A stretch of 64,000 nt of DNA. Origin: Plasmodium coatneyi (lineage: Eukaryota > Apicomplexa > Aconoidasida > Haemosporida > Plasmodiidae). Made by a program: the position numbers and the translations under genes. Shown piece by piece: positions 54,180-64,000 of the stretch. The stretch covers positions 2,108,001 through 2,172,000 of the forward strand of contig NC_033566.1 in the NCBI RefSeq assembly GCF_001680005.1, read 5' to 3'. Position 1 is the first letter of the stretch, and every line of letters begins with the position of its first letter. The notes under the pieces are model-generated. The model saw only the letters and a program-made list of their open reading frames with translations, did no database searches and was not told the origin of the DNA.

Positions 54180-55130
54180 ATTAAGGGCGCACGCGAAGGC
54201 TATTTACCAGCACAGGTCAGACTAACAAGGTAACTCCCAAAGGGGGGGCATAGGCGACGTCCTTCCAATGCATTTACAATGATACAACAGGAGTATACAT
54301 TTCCATTGGGGGGCCAAAAAAAAATCTATGTAGAATTTTATCAATTTAAAAAAAAAAAAAAAAAAAAAAAACACCTCTACGTGAATGTCGCTGCAACGAG
54401 TTCTCACCCCCCCCACACCCACTGTGCTACATTCCGAAGCGAAATTTTTTTACACCGTGTAGCCTTTACACCGCGTAACTTTTACACCGTGTCATTTCCC
54501 CTTTTGTGTAGCGCCCCTTCCGTTCCCCGCGCGGGAATTTTAGCATGCCACGTTTACCATTGAGCAAGAGTAAACCACAAGCACCTACGCATTTTTTTGT
54601 TTTTTTTTAACCCACCATACTTTCAATTGTTACGACTTCGCACTTGTTAGAAATTCCTACACGTTTCCACTTCTCCTTTTTATTCCTTGCGAGGAGGGAA
54701 GTGAATGACTTACATGAGAAGGGTCATGAATGCATACAATATGTGCGTAAGCTTGTCGGCACATGTGTACACTTGAGCGTTTGCCGAAGGGGTGTGCTTG
54801 GAGAAGGTACAAGCCAACGCGCCTGCTTAAACTGCCTTGGGGAGCTAACGTTACAGCCACCGCACAGCTTTGCAGTGCCCGGGAATGATACTCTGCTGGG
54901 GTGGGCAGAAATGAATTTAGGGCAAATTGGTCAAGCCGAGGGGAAGAAGAGGAGACGCAGAAACGGACACACCAAGAGGTGGAAGACCCAGTTGTGATAA
55001 CTCGAAGGAAACACGGATCGGGTAATTAACCACTGGGTAACACATTCTCCGAAGTTGGTGCTAGGTCGCTTCGCATCAGTTGCACTAAACGGAAATCGAT
55101 CAAAGCAGAACGACGCACCGTGCAGCCAAA
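54180..55130. other. Divergent promoter region
   Basis: About 950 bp between the UROD and RING gene starts. It has an A run at about 54348-54371, a 16-bp triple repeat at 54449-54496, and short T runs near 54592-54609. No supported gene. Confidence 0.5.
54449..54496. repeat. 16-bp tandem repeat, 3 copies
   Basis: TTTACACCGTGTAGCC, TTTACACCGCGTAACT and TTTACACCGTGTCATT are head-to-tail at 54449-54464, 54465-54480 and 54481-54496, about 270-320 bp upstream of the UROD start. ACACCGTGT within the unit is nearly palindromic. Confidence 0.8.
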
Positions 55131-56462
55131 ATGAATGAAGACACGGATAGCACGAGCAGCAGCGGTGAGAAAGACAAGCTTGTTCTACTATTTATGGAGG
55201 GCGAGAAGTGCCCAGAAAAAGACGTGCCCCCCAGGGGAGATACTCGTATGGTTATTTCGCAGCACATTTTTTTTTCTCATTAAAAATTTTTTTTTTTTTT
55301 TTTTTTTTTTTCCTCAGGGAACTACATCGAAATGTGTCCCCCCGAGACGACGCTGTACAGGTACCTGACGATGATGCTCCACCTGGTGCTGGTAGCAAGC
55401 ATAGTAGGTATGGTGACCATGGGTTTGTACTTCCTTCGAACTCCTTGTGAGCCATGTGATTACTACAACCGGGTGTTGGCGATAGCTATATGGATAAAAA
55501 GCATCTGCCATGTGCATTTAACAATTGTGCGAATAAAGAAGCGAGAGGAAATAGAGAACAACGAAAGGATGAGAAGTCTGGTCATATATTTAATAAAGCT
55601 CTTTAACTCGTTAACTTTTCTGCTGGTTCTGTTGTCTCTTCACCTGCTCCATTTTTACCGAAACAAATGCTCCTTTAGCACCGTGGCTTTGAAGTTCATA
55701 AAGCTGTATTACTACCTAACGATAACCTTGTACTTCCTACCCCTTCTGTTTTACATTTCCCTGGGTTTGTTCCTTTCCATAATTATTTGTGTCATAGTAA
55801 ACTTCTCCGTCGACGAAAACGATCGCATTCCGACGCCAGAAAATGTCATAAACAAATTGACCGTTTTAAAATACAGCGATATAGACTTTGTGCGTAATTC
55901 ACACAATGAACAGAAAAAAAAAAAAAAATTAAAAAAACCATCTTTTGAAGTTATATTTGATAAGGTCAAGAGGGTCATGCAGAGGAAGGACAACAGAGAG
56001 GAGGAGAAGAAGAAAAAAAAAAAACTCAGGGATTCTTTCAGCGTGAGAAATACACCCCCCCTTGTAGATGACCCATTGAGGGAGATGCTAAATCCTCTTA
56101 ACGGAAGTAATGACCCAAATGAACATTCTGACTTTGCCGATGGTGGAACCCCAGGGAAAGTGCCCATCCCTAACTCGGAGGACGCATCGAATGAGGTAGA
56201 CAGTTCACACCTAGGACGGGAGAACGACCAGGAGGAGGGTTACCACGAAAGTTACAATGATGCCCATGAGGACGATGAAGAGATCTGCTCCATATGCATG
56301 ATGAACTACGTGCGTAGCGATGACGTCATGATGATGCCGTGTGACAAGCGCCACTTCTTCCATGTGGGTTGCCTTACCAAGTGGCTGTACAAAAGCCAAG
56401 CGTGCCCCATCTGCAGGACCAACATTGTCAACTGTCTTAACGCGCGTGGTGAAGTTGTTTGA
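55131..56462 (+). CDS. Membrane RING-H2 finger protein, putative E3 ligase
   Basis: Two exons, 55131-55245 and 55318-56462, give 419 residues. The 72-bp intron is dominated by a T run before TCCTCAG. Four or so hydrophobic segments lie at about residues 48-205 (LTMMLHLVLVASIVGMVTMG, VIYLIKLFNSLTFLLVLLSL, YLTITLYFLPLLFYISLGLF). A Lys-rich cytosolic linker (poly-K near 240-280) and an acidic stretch follow. A C3H2C3 RING lies at about 360-405: CSICMMNY, then PCDKRHFFHVGCLTKWL and CPICR. RING-H2 proteins with this layout are ER or endomembrane ubiquitin ligases; the substrate is unknown. The ATG at 55131 (MNEDTDSTSSSGEKDK) is chosen because only this frame meets the exon 2 phase. Confidence 0.9.
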
Positions 56463-56878
56463 GTGGCGTACCGACCAGCCTACCTACCAGCGTACCGACC
56501 AGTGTGCCCAAAGTTTCTTTTTTTTTTTTTTTTTGTTCAGCATTCCCTTTGTGAGAAAATAGTTGTGTGAAAAGTTGATCGTTTCTACGCGCTGTTTGGC
56601 GCATATGTACTACCCACTACATGTCTGTGTGGTTTTGTTCCCCCACACGCACACCACTTACACACACTGCGCATACATTTTTGTGCCCTCCCTTTTTAAT
56701 CCATGGGGTGTGCGGTTGGACGTAGTGGCTACCCGCACAGCAGCGTTCATCCCTCTCCAACATTGACGCACCTTGCATCATATTTGCATTATCTTGTCTC
56801 TGACTGTTCATGTAAGGACCAACTTCGGGTATGCCGCTGCTCCACCTCTTCTTGTTTTCGTGAAATTGCAGGTCGATG
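56463..56878. other. Convergent intergenic region
   Basis: About 415 bp between the RING gene and ZMYND10 stops, with a T run near 56517-56534 and ACACAC-type repeats. No gene seen. Confidence 0.5.
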
Positions 56879-59800
56879 TTATGTCACGTATGAGCAGACC
56901 TCTCTGTGGTGAAACCAGTCCTTCATCTGCCCCGTGGCATGGCGGAAAAAAGGGAACAAAAAGGGGGAGAAACGCCATATAGACAAGGACGAAATATCTG
57001 TGCTTTATTATTTTACACAAAGTTGCCCACTTTAATGTGGACGAAACCCACCTGGCACTCCTTCGAGCAGTAGTACGCCCGTTTGCATTGCGAGCATTGC
57101 AATTCGGCCTGAAAGTGGGAAAAAAGTGGGGAGAAAATTGGCCACGGAAATGACGAAAGGATGAAATATGGTCTTTTTTTCCATGTACAGGATTTTTTTC
57201 CCCCCCATTTTGTTAATTACAATCTCCTTGCAGCTATCGCAGAGGAAAGACTCCTCCTTTGCTTCGCCCTTTTCGTCACTCGAGTGAGAACCGCCCTGGG
57301 TGTCTGAAATTGGGTTGGGACGTGAATGCGCGAGGGGGTAGTGTTGTCCTGTTGGTATACGTTTTTCGGCGCGTCTGAGGTACTTCCCTCCGTCGTTGCG
57401 TTTTTCCCCTTTGGAGTGTTACCCTTCTTTGCACCTCCCCCAGTCTGCTGGTCAAATTCATACACAGACAGGTACATGTCAGAAATGCTGCCCAAAAGGT
57501 CCCTCTCGATGGTGACGCTGCTCAGGAGGGACGCTAATCTTCTTTTGTTCTTCAGCACGTCCTCTTTGATTTCTTCGAAGATTTCCGGCACCTGCACAGG
57601 GTGAACAGGGGAGCGGCGATGACGTGACGATGAAGTGACAAACTTTATTTTTTTCCTCAGGATGATCAGCCATTTTTTCATTCCCCTTTTTTTTTCTTTT
57701 GAGGGAATGACTCACCACGTCGATGATCAGGTAGGAGTTTTTGTTTTCCGGGAAGACGCTCTTGGAAATGTACAGGTGCTGCAGGCGGTGAGGAGGGGAT
57801 GGCCTTGCAGTTTGGTTTGTTCGTTCATCAGTTCGTTTGCTTGTCCATTTGTCTGCCTCTCTTCCTTGGTTTCGGTTCCCGCTTTACCTCGATGAACGTG
57901 TGCAGCGTCTTCATGGGGGGTAGCTGCTCGTGCAGGGGCTCGTTCATGTACTTTCGGAGCTGACAGGGGGGACAGAACCGGTGGGATAGACACGATGAGA
58001 TGGATGCAGTGGAGCAAACGAGACGGGTCTAACTGCACACCCAAACGATATACACCCCATGTGTACCTTCAAAATGTTGTTCCTCCTATAGTTGGTCATT
58101 TCGTACCTGTCGGGTGTGCAAAGAAGGGAAGAACAATTCATGTCGACACAAGTGGTTGTCTAATAAGGACCACTCCAGTTTGGAACTCCTTCGCTCAGTG
58201 ATTTTTTTTTTACTTTTCTTGACAGTCCTTAGTCAATATCAGGGTGTACAGTATCAGCCACAGCTTCGGGGAGGGGGTAGACGCAATGTGCAGTTCAGTG
58301 AAGAAGATATGTTTGCCATATGAATGTGGAAATAGAAAAAGATTACAATTCCTTATCTGCACTTCTTCCTTTTCGTTGCCTCTACCTGTTTCTCAATTGT
58401 ACATAGGGTGTTGCCTTCCCGTTTTACCCACCTGCGTGTGGAGTAACCCAAAAGGGGTGTCAATTACGCACATACTAACGTGTATATATAGATGTGTACT
58501 CATCAGTGCGCTTAAGTAGACCACCTGTAGGTATCAAATTACTCATTCCCTTCAAACACGTAGTTGCCATGTTCCCACGGTCTCTTCTCCAGGAGAGGAA
58601 TTAGAATTAGCAAAATGTCTGAGGAGGGGAGGAGGGGGTGCGTATCCTTTATTATATCCACTTCAATAAAGCATCGTGAGAAAAAAAGTTCGTTCGAAGG
58701 AAGCGAAAGAGAATGCCCTGCTTCTCCGTCCTCCGCTAACCGTAGTCCACTATCTTATTCATGACTGTGTTGTTTAGCAGATGAATCCTGTCTGTTATGT
58801 TCCGCAGGGCGTTGACAACGCTGACGTATATTTTCAGTCTGTCTATGCTTTGCGATTTGTCGTTTTCTTCCCTCAGCATCTGCAGGAGGGTGGTGGGGGG
58901 GACTCATATATTGATGCGGAGAGGGGCAAAGAAATGATGCGCTATTTGTATCCCCCTCCTGGTGACCTCTCCTATGGACATCTCGCTTATCGGCTTGACA
59001 AAGTACTCCTCCGAATTGCTAAACGGGGAAAAAAAAAAAAAAAATTAATAAAATAAAACTTTAGCACACGCATTGAGAGTGTGCAATCCTCTGCAACCCC
59101 CTCCTCAACACTGACGGGGGACCGTTTTGCCCATCTCCTACCTCTTGAGGAAGGCCACCAAATTGGAATAAATATATGCGAAGAGGTTTATCATGGGGTT
59201 GTCTATTTTGTCGTATGCGTGATCTGCACATAGGAGCCTTTCGAAGATATTCAGTAAAGTCACTTCGTGGTACATCTGGGGGGTGGATGGGGAGAGTGGG
59301 TTAAATGGAAAGAGGTTCTTGCTTCAGTGGGGTAGCGTCAGTTAAGGAGAAATGTTTTCCCTTTTGGCATGTACGTATGAGGGGTGTAGAGCCATACCGA
59401 TATGTAACTGGAGATGCGGTTCTGCGCAGTTGTGTCGTCTCCGTTTTTTGCACCTCCGTTGGTACCATGCACTTCGCTTCTGTCCACTTCTCGTTCCAAT
59501 AATTTGTCTTTACTGCACTTTGTTAGTTCTTCCGAGTGGAGAAATCGAACGAAGTAGGTGGTGATTAGTTCCCTAAGCAGTGTTTCAAACTTTGCAAGGG
59601 GGAAAGGGGGGAAGTGTGCAGAAGGAAGGAGTCCTTCCCATGTGGGGATAATTATACATATACATATGTGTGCATAGCAGTATTCACCACGTCATCGCAG
59701 AAAAAGATGCTCAACTGATCAACTGATGAACTGCTCAGATGGTTATTCCCGGTACCTTCCCGACCAGGGCGTCCACCCGCTCATCCCCGATGGTGTCGAT

Positions 59801-60063
59801 CATGTCACTGTTGCGGTGGAGGTAGAGGTTGATCGAGACCAGGCTCTTGTGGCACTCAAACCATCTAAGGGGAAGACATCAAAGTAGCAGCGTTTTTGAA
59901 AAAAGGGGGGCATTTCCAAGCGGGGTTTGGCACGATCGTTTTGTTGTGTTACGTTTTGGATTTTTTTTTTCTTTCTTTCATACCCCTTGGAATATATGTC
60001 TAGGACCCCCCCACCCCGGAGACCACTCACATGAGTGAAGAAGTCCACATCCGTAAAATCCAT
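56879..60063 (-). CDS. ZMYND10: ZMYND10 orthologue, axonemal dynein assembly factor
   Basis: Fourteen exons assembled by phase: 59984-60063, 59756-59864, 59398-59589, 59142-59275, 58967-59018, 58741-58879, 58543-58618, 58067-58106, 57888-57959, 57716-57778, 57423-57591, 57221-57303, 57052-57108 and 56879-56926, giving 437 residues; human ZMYND10 is about 440. ZMYND10 helps preassemble dynein arms for motile cilia and flagella. The C-terminal MYND zinc finger is intact: CDSCKEIAELQCSQC, AYYCSKECQMKDWFHHREVC. Recalled human segments align in order: SKGWFECHKSL (SEGWNQQHENL), MYHEVTLLNIFERLL, DYDILLILIPLLEKRPW, RKYMNEPLHEQLPPMKTLHT and VPEIFEEIKED. One donor (GTCACC at 58966) is atypical. No single ORF reveals the gene. 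In Plasmodium the only flagellum is that of the male gamete. Confidence 0.9.
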
Positions 60064-61394
60064 TTCGGCCCAAGTTCAAGTTCAGCAGAATTGGCTCCCG
60101 TGCAGCTTTTCTTTACGTGTTAATGACTGCGTTAAGGAAAAAATGTCGCTTATTTTGGGGATTGACGGGAGGAGATTAGCACCACGTGGGGGGGTGTCCA
60201 TGTGGCGGTCCTTCAAAATGGGAGCCTTTCTTTTGGCGGAAATGTGTTCACACACGGGGGGAAAATACTCTTTAGATGGGACTCAACCGATTTGGCTTAA
60301 GTGAGGGCACTCTTAAATTTGTGCACTGCGCTACGGGATTCGCCATGTGGCTGTTCCTATTATGCTTCCTTCCAACGGTGTCCACCCTTATGAGTATGCG
60401 CCTGTGGAGAAGGCCACCTCGGGGACAGCCACAATAGCGACCGCTTCACCGGTCTTTGTGGAGAGAGAGCTAGCTGGACTGCCTATTCCAACCGCGCTGC
60501 AAAATAACATGGGAACATGTATCACGTGAAGGGGAATCGATTATGTTTTTCTACAAAAAAAATTACTGCCAAAATTTTGGGGCACCCTTTCGTTTTAAAC
60601 GCGTACGAGTACATTTAATTTTTACGTAACGACATGTCGGAATGGTGAACCTCAGAGCAGTCTCCACTCGTTTTTAACGTCCTCCCCATTTTGTAGAAAC
60701 TTTTCGCTAGGTTTCCTTCGGTACACAATTCACCTATTTGCTCTTCCCTGCATGCTTTTTTTTTTTTGTTCCGCATTTACCATTTGAACTGTTTTACCTG
60801 ACCTGTTCAGGCAGACAGACTGGACGGAGAACCTTCTAACATTCCCCATTTAAAAGAAAAAAAAAGCAAGTAGATAAATACAATTAATCGAGTAGTTTAA
60901 ACCATTGCAACGCTCGGTGTGTGACATCCCCCTGTTGAGAAAATTTCGAAGGGCCTACCATCCCGTTTGTGCATTTTTCGAGGGAATCCTCCAAAGGGTT
61001 ACCCACCTTTGTTTGATTAAAAATGTGAATTTAAAAAATTTTCAAATGTTAACTTTTTCCGTTTTAAAAATGGTACAATGACACAACCACATGCAGCGAC
61101 GCAAATGAATACAGCACATATGGTAATATTTCAAATAGGCCTTTTTTTTCGACGTGATAAAAAGGAAGTGAAGGGGAGTTGCTCATGCAGTGGTGCACTG
61201 AAAGAAGAGAAAGGCAGTTCTCACAAGGGGTGCACACATGTTTGGACACATTGGATGGGCACACGTATCGACGCACAAATAGGCACACCCACGTGACCAA
61301 TTATATGGGGGTTTGTAACAATCGGGGTGCACGCCGACCTTTTAAGTAGCCCCCCGTATGTGTGCTCCGTGCGTGCTGTCTAATATCCGCGTGG
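60064..61394. other. Intergenic region upstream of ZMYND10
   Basis: About 1.3 kb between the ZMYND10 start and the eIF5B stop, both minus strand. It holds the ZMYND10 promoter and eIF5B 3' UTR, with short A/T runs near 60757-60768 and 60855-60866. No supported gene. Confidence 0.5.
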
Positions 61395-64000
61395 TCAGAT
61401 AATGTTATAGATTTTCTTAAGCTGCACAACTAATTTCCAATCCTCCATAGTTAACTCGCTCCTAAAGTACTCCTTCAACACGTCAATACTCTCCCTAGTA
61501 ATTTTGCTGTAAATCTTTTGGTTAAAATCAAAGTGTCTTCCGAAGGTGATATGTGGTTCGCCACAAATTTTAATGGAAACTTCGTCTCCCTTTTTTGCTT
61601 TTTCACAAGTTTTTTTGTTCAAGAGAATGCTAACGACATTTCCTATTTTTAGGCTCTTCTCAGGGATGTACAATGGTGTCCCAATTTTTAGTATTCCACA
61701 GTCAACCTTAACCCCAATGACGATGGGATCCTTTTTATTAAACACGCAGTCGTTAACAATGGACAGTTCGCATGGGAAAATAGCATCCGTCAATTTGCTC
61801 TGTTTTTTCTCTTCCTCAATTTTTTTAATATAACTTGTGAAAGCATCAAACAAGTGGTAAATAATATCCTTCTGCATAATTTCGACGCCTAAAATTTGTG
61901 CTTCCTTTTCTGCTTCCGGATCGATTTTAACGTCAAAGGCGAGGATGACTGAGTATTCAGGTTTTCCCTTTTCCCTCATGACGCTAGCTTTTTTTACGTC
62001 TTTCTTTTGCACTGTTCCAATGTTGACTGCAAAAACGGGTATCTTCGAATCTTTTAAAAATATGAGTAGCGCTTCTAATGAACCAAGCGTGCTAGCCATA
62101 ACGTAGAGACCTACTCCAGTTTTATCTACATGATTGAAGACGTCCGAAACGTCTGTCATGGCTTTCTTTTTGTAGTCCTCAATTTCGTTCGTATTGTTGG
62201 CAACGAAGAGGGAAGTACCACAGAGGACCTCTTCCAATCCGTTGGCAGAGATTTTCACTCCAATGCATGCCTTAATCGACTTGTGGTGCACATACTCGTT
62301 TTTTATTCTTAGCTCTTTTAACGGTTGTGGGGTTAGCAACGCTCTAATAACTGTGACGATGGGTCCGTTCATACCACACAGGACGATGGTATCCGATTCT
62401 TTAAGAACCCCATTAGTGAGAATTACATCGATGGTTGTTCCTAGCCCTTCAATATTTTTTACTTCCAAAACGGTGCACTCTAATTTATCATGGTATTCAA
62501 TATTTTTCAGCATAAAGTTCTGCGTCAGTTTTACTAAAATCATAATCAGGTCGGCAATTCCTTCCCCAGTTATTGCACTTGTCGGTACGATGGAAACATA
62601 TTTCCTCGGGTTGGGGTTTTCCCAATAGAGATGGCAATTCAATCCCTGTTCGGCTAGCTCATTAAGAATATTTTGTAGCCTATCCTTAAACTCATCTTGT
62701 GTGTTTTCCTTTTGCTTTTTAAACGTGTAGTTAAATGGAGACCAGTCATTTTTGCTCCACATGTAAAGTCTGTCAATTTTGTTCAGTGCAATAACGAAAG
62801 GACAATTCCTTTGCTTCAATATTTGAATGGATTCCTTCGTTTGTTGCTCCAATCCGTGCATTAAGTCAATCACTAAAATGGCTATATCGCATAAAGAGGA
62901 GCCTCTTTTCCTGAGATTGTAAAAGGACTCATGCCCCGGGGTGTCGATAATCATAATTCCCTTCGACATGCACCTAATACTTTCATCTACTTTTTTTATT
63001 TCCTTATCTAGGACATCCTTTGGGAAGAAGGTAGCTCCGATTTGCTGCGTAATTCCTCCCGCTTCATTGTCCTGCACATTTGTATGTCGTAGTTTGTCTA
63101 GTAGTTTCGTTTTTCCCGTGTCGACGTGACCTAATATACACACAATGGCTGACCGATATTCGCTCTCATCGTCTGAGTCGTCATGGGCGTTCTTGTTCTT
63201 CTCGTTACTATTACTTTTGCTAGCTTCTGTTTTTTTTTTTCCTTTTTTGGTGCTAAGTGCGTCCGCCTTTGTGCCCTTCTTCCCGTCTGCTCCTTTGGCT
63301 TCCTTTGATTTGTTCCTCTCTTTATCTGTCTTCTCATTAGTTTGTTTTTCGTTGGACTGTTTTTCCTTTTTGCTCTCTTCATCCACGTTGAGGAAGTCTT
63401 CCCAGTCGTCCAGGACAATTTCTTTTGGGTCTTCCTTAGCTAGCGCATCAACGAGCTTACTTCCTTCCGGTGTATTACCTCCCGTCCCCTCCGCGTTATT
63501 ATTCAAATTTCCACTTCCACTCGCGTTAGCATTTGTTTTGTTCTTTTTCTTCTTTAGGAAAGCTTTCGTTTTGTTGAGGTCAATGTTGATGATTTCCGCT
63601 TTGGCTTTTTCCTTCGGTTCGATCAGCACCCCCGACTCTTTCAGCGTTTTCAAATACAATTCTTTTTTTTTTTTTTCTTCCTTCGCTTTTGCACTTAACA
63701 ATTTTCCCTCCTTTTTTAACTGCATTTTTTTTTCCAATTTAGCTAATCGTTTTTTTTCCTTCTCTTCCTCCTCCTTTCTAATTCTTTCTTCTTCCTCTTC
63801 TTGTTTTCTTTTTTCCTCTTCCCTTTTTTTTTCTTCATATTCTTTTAGTAGTCTGAGTCTTTCCGCCGCTGCCTTGGCCATTTCGGACATTCCTGACGTG
63901 CCCTTCTGTTCCTTCACTTTCTCCTTGTCCTTCTTTTTCTTTTTTTTGTTCTTCTTGGCAGCGTCATTTGCAGCATCATTAGCGTCATCATTGGCATCAG
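61395..64000 (-). CDS. EIF5B: Translation initiation factor eIF5B (IF-2 family), 5' end outside window
   Basis: The frame is open to the right edge; 868 residues are visible and the N-terminus is missing. eIF5B is the GTPase that joins the ribosomal subunits at start codons. A highly charged N-terminal region with Lys/Glu coiled coil (EEEEERIRKEEEEKEKKRLA) leads into the G domain: GHVDTGKTKLLD (G1), GGITQQIGATFF (G2), DTPGHE (G3), NKID (G4), TSAITGEG (G5). Domain II, the alpha/beta domain III (VMASTLGSLEALLIFL, PVFAVNIGTVQKKDV) and domain IV (VNDCVFNKKDPIVIGVKVDC) follow, ending KKIYNII. The frame continues upstream of 63917, where only a GTG would start it, so the true ATG lies beyond the window. 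Length and order favour cytosolic eIF5B over organellar IF-2. Confidence 0.95.
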   Translation of the reverse strand, partial: DANDDANDAANDAAKKNKKKKKKDKEKVKEQKGTSGMSEMAKAAAERLRLLKEYEEKKREEEKRKQEEEEERIRKEEEEKEKKRLAKLEKKMQLKKEGKLLSAKAKEEKKKKELYLKTLKESGVLIEPKEKAKAEIINIDLNKTKAFLKKKKNKTNANASGSGNLNNNAEGTGGNTPEGSKLVDALAKEDPKEIVLDDWEDFLNVDEESKKEKQSNEKQTNEKTDKERNKSKEAKGADGKKGTKADALSTKKGKKKTEASKSNSNEKNKNAHDDSDDESEYRSAIVCILGHVDTGKTKLLDKLRHTNVQDNEAGGITQQIGATFFPKDVLDKEIKKVDESIRCMSKGIMIIDTPGHESFYNLRKRGSSLCDIAILVIDLMHGLEQQTKESIQILKQRNCPFVIALNKIDRLYMWSKNDWSPFNYTFKKQKENTQDEFKDRLQNILNELAEQGLNCHLYWENPNPRKYVSIVPTSAITGEGIADLIMILVKLTQNFMLKNIEYHDKLECTVLEVKNIEGLGTTIDVILTNGVLKESDTIVLCGMNGPIVTVIRALLTPQPLKELRIKNEYVHHKSIKACIGVKISANGLEEVLCGTSLFVANNTNEIEDYKKKAMTDVSDVFNHVDKTGVGLYVMASTLGSLEALLIFLKDSKIPVFAVNIGTVQKKDVKKASVMREKGKPEYSVILAFDVKIDPEAEKEAQILGVEIMQKDIIYHLFDAFTSYIKKIEEEKKQSKLTDAIFPCELSIVNDCVFNKKDPIVIGVKVDCGILKIGTPLYIPEKSLKIGNVVSILLNKKTCEKAKKGDEVSIKICGEPHITFGRHFDFNQKIYSKITRESIDVLKEYFRSELTMEDWKLVVQLKKIYNII
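63954..63998 (-). repeat. DAND-type coding repeats at window edge
   Basis: In the eIF5B frame the last 45 bp encode DAND, DANDAAND and AAK in sequence, a short Asp-Ala-Asn repeat of 12-15 bp units (GAxGCxAATGATG) that runs off the right edge. Confidence 0.6.

Noticed and set aside
60031..60063. Shorter ZMYND10 exon 1 ending at CAT|GTGAGT
   Set aside because: Leaves phase 0, which puts a stop in the next exon; the later GTATGA donor at 59983 keeps phase and restores the SxGW motif.

Overview
The window is nuclear DNA of a Plasmodium species, most likely of the vivax/simian clade (P. vivax, P. cynomolgi, P. inui, P. knowlesi and relatives). Coding regions have balanced base composition, unlike the very AT-rich P. 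falciparum. Introns are about 80-270 bp, with GT...AG ends and C/T-rich acceptors. Nearly every intergenic region carries 20-36 bp poly(A) or poly(T) runs. The recognisable gene order (ornithine aminotransferase, CCT zeta, proteasome alpha-2, SAM50, SAS-6, COQ2, uroporphyrinogen decarboxylase, eIF5B) matches, as I recall it, the left part of P. falciparum chromosome 6. That synteny is from memory and was not searched. The exact species cannot be fixed from this sequence alone.

Layout. 1-31: start of ornithine aminotransferase (-). 2.7-4.5 kb: CCT zeta (-). 5.2-7.5 kb: acidic-repeat protein, partly resolved (-). 9.4-10.3 kb: proteasome alpha-2 (+). 10.3-10.7 kb: doubtful ORF (-). 11.2-11.6 kb: small single-TM protein (+). 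12.1-13.5 kb: SAM50 (-). 14.0-17.3 kb: helical-repeat protein (-). 17.9-19.0 kb: small four-exon basic protein (+). 19.2-22.7 kb: secreted or plastid-targeted acidic protein (-). 23.1-25.5 kb: twelve-exon DPH7-like WD40 protein (+). 25.8-28.3 kb: unknown protein (-). 29.1-30.9 kb: divergent Obg GTPase (+). 31.5-39.1 kb: 2,546-residue OST-HTH/LOTUS protein (-). 39.1-43.6 kb: gene-free. 43.6-46.4 kb: SAS-6 (+). 46.7-48.1 kb: COQ2 (-). 49.0-52.4 kb: thirteen-exon SPX-EXS phosphate transporter (+). 52.8-54.2 kb: UROD (-). 55.1-56.5 kb: RING-H2 membrane protein (+). 56.9-60.1 kb: fourteen-exon ZMYND10 orthologue (-). 61.4-64.0 kb: eIF5B, cut by the window edge (-).

The genes are independent eukaryotic transcription units, not operons. 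Several share cellular themes. SAS-6 (basal body) and ZMYND10 (axonemal dynein assembly) point to male-gamete flagellum formation, and the LOTUS protein may act in sexual-stage RNA regulation. COQ2, SAM50 and the small TM protein point to the mitochondrion. UROD, Obg and the 19.2-22.7 kb protein look organelle-directed. Four genes (DPH7-like, SPX-EXS, ZMYND10 and the 17.9 kb gene) are split into many short exons. I assembled them by hand with reading phase kept through every junction. No transposon, CRISPR array, rRNA or tRNA gene was seen.
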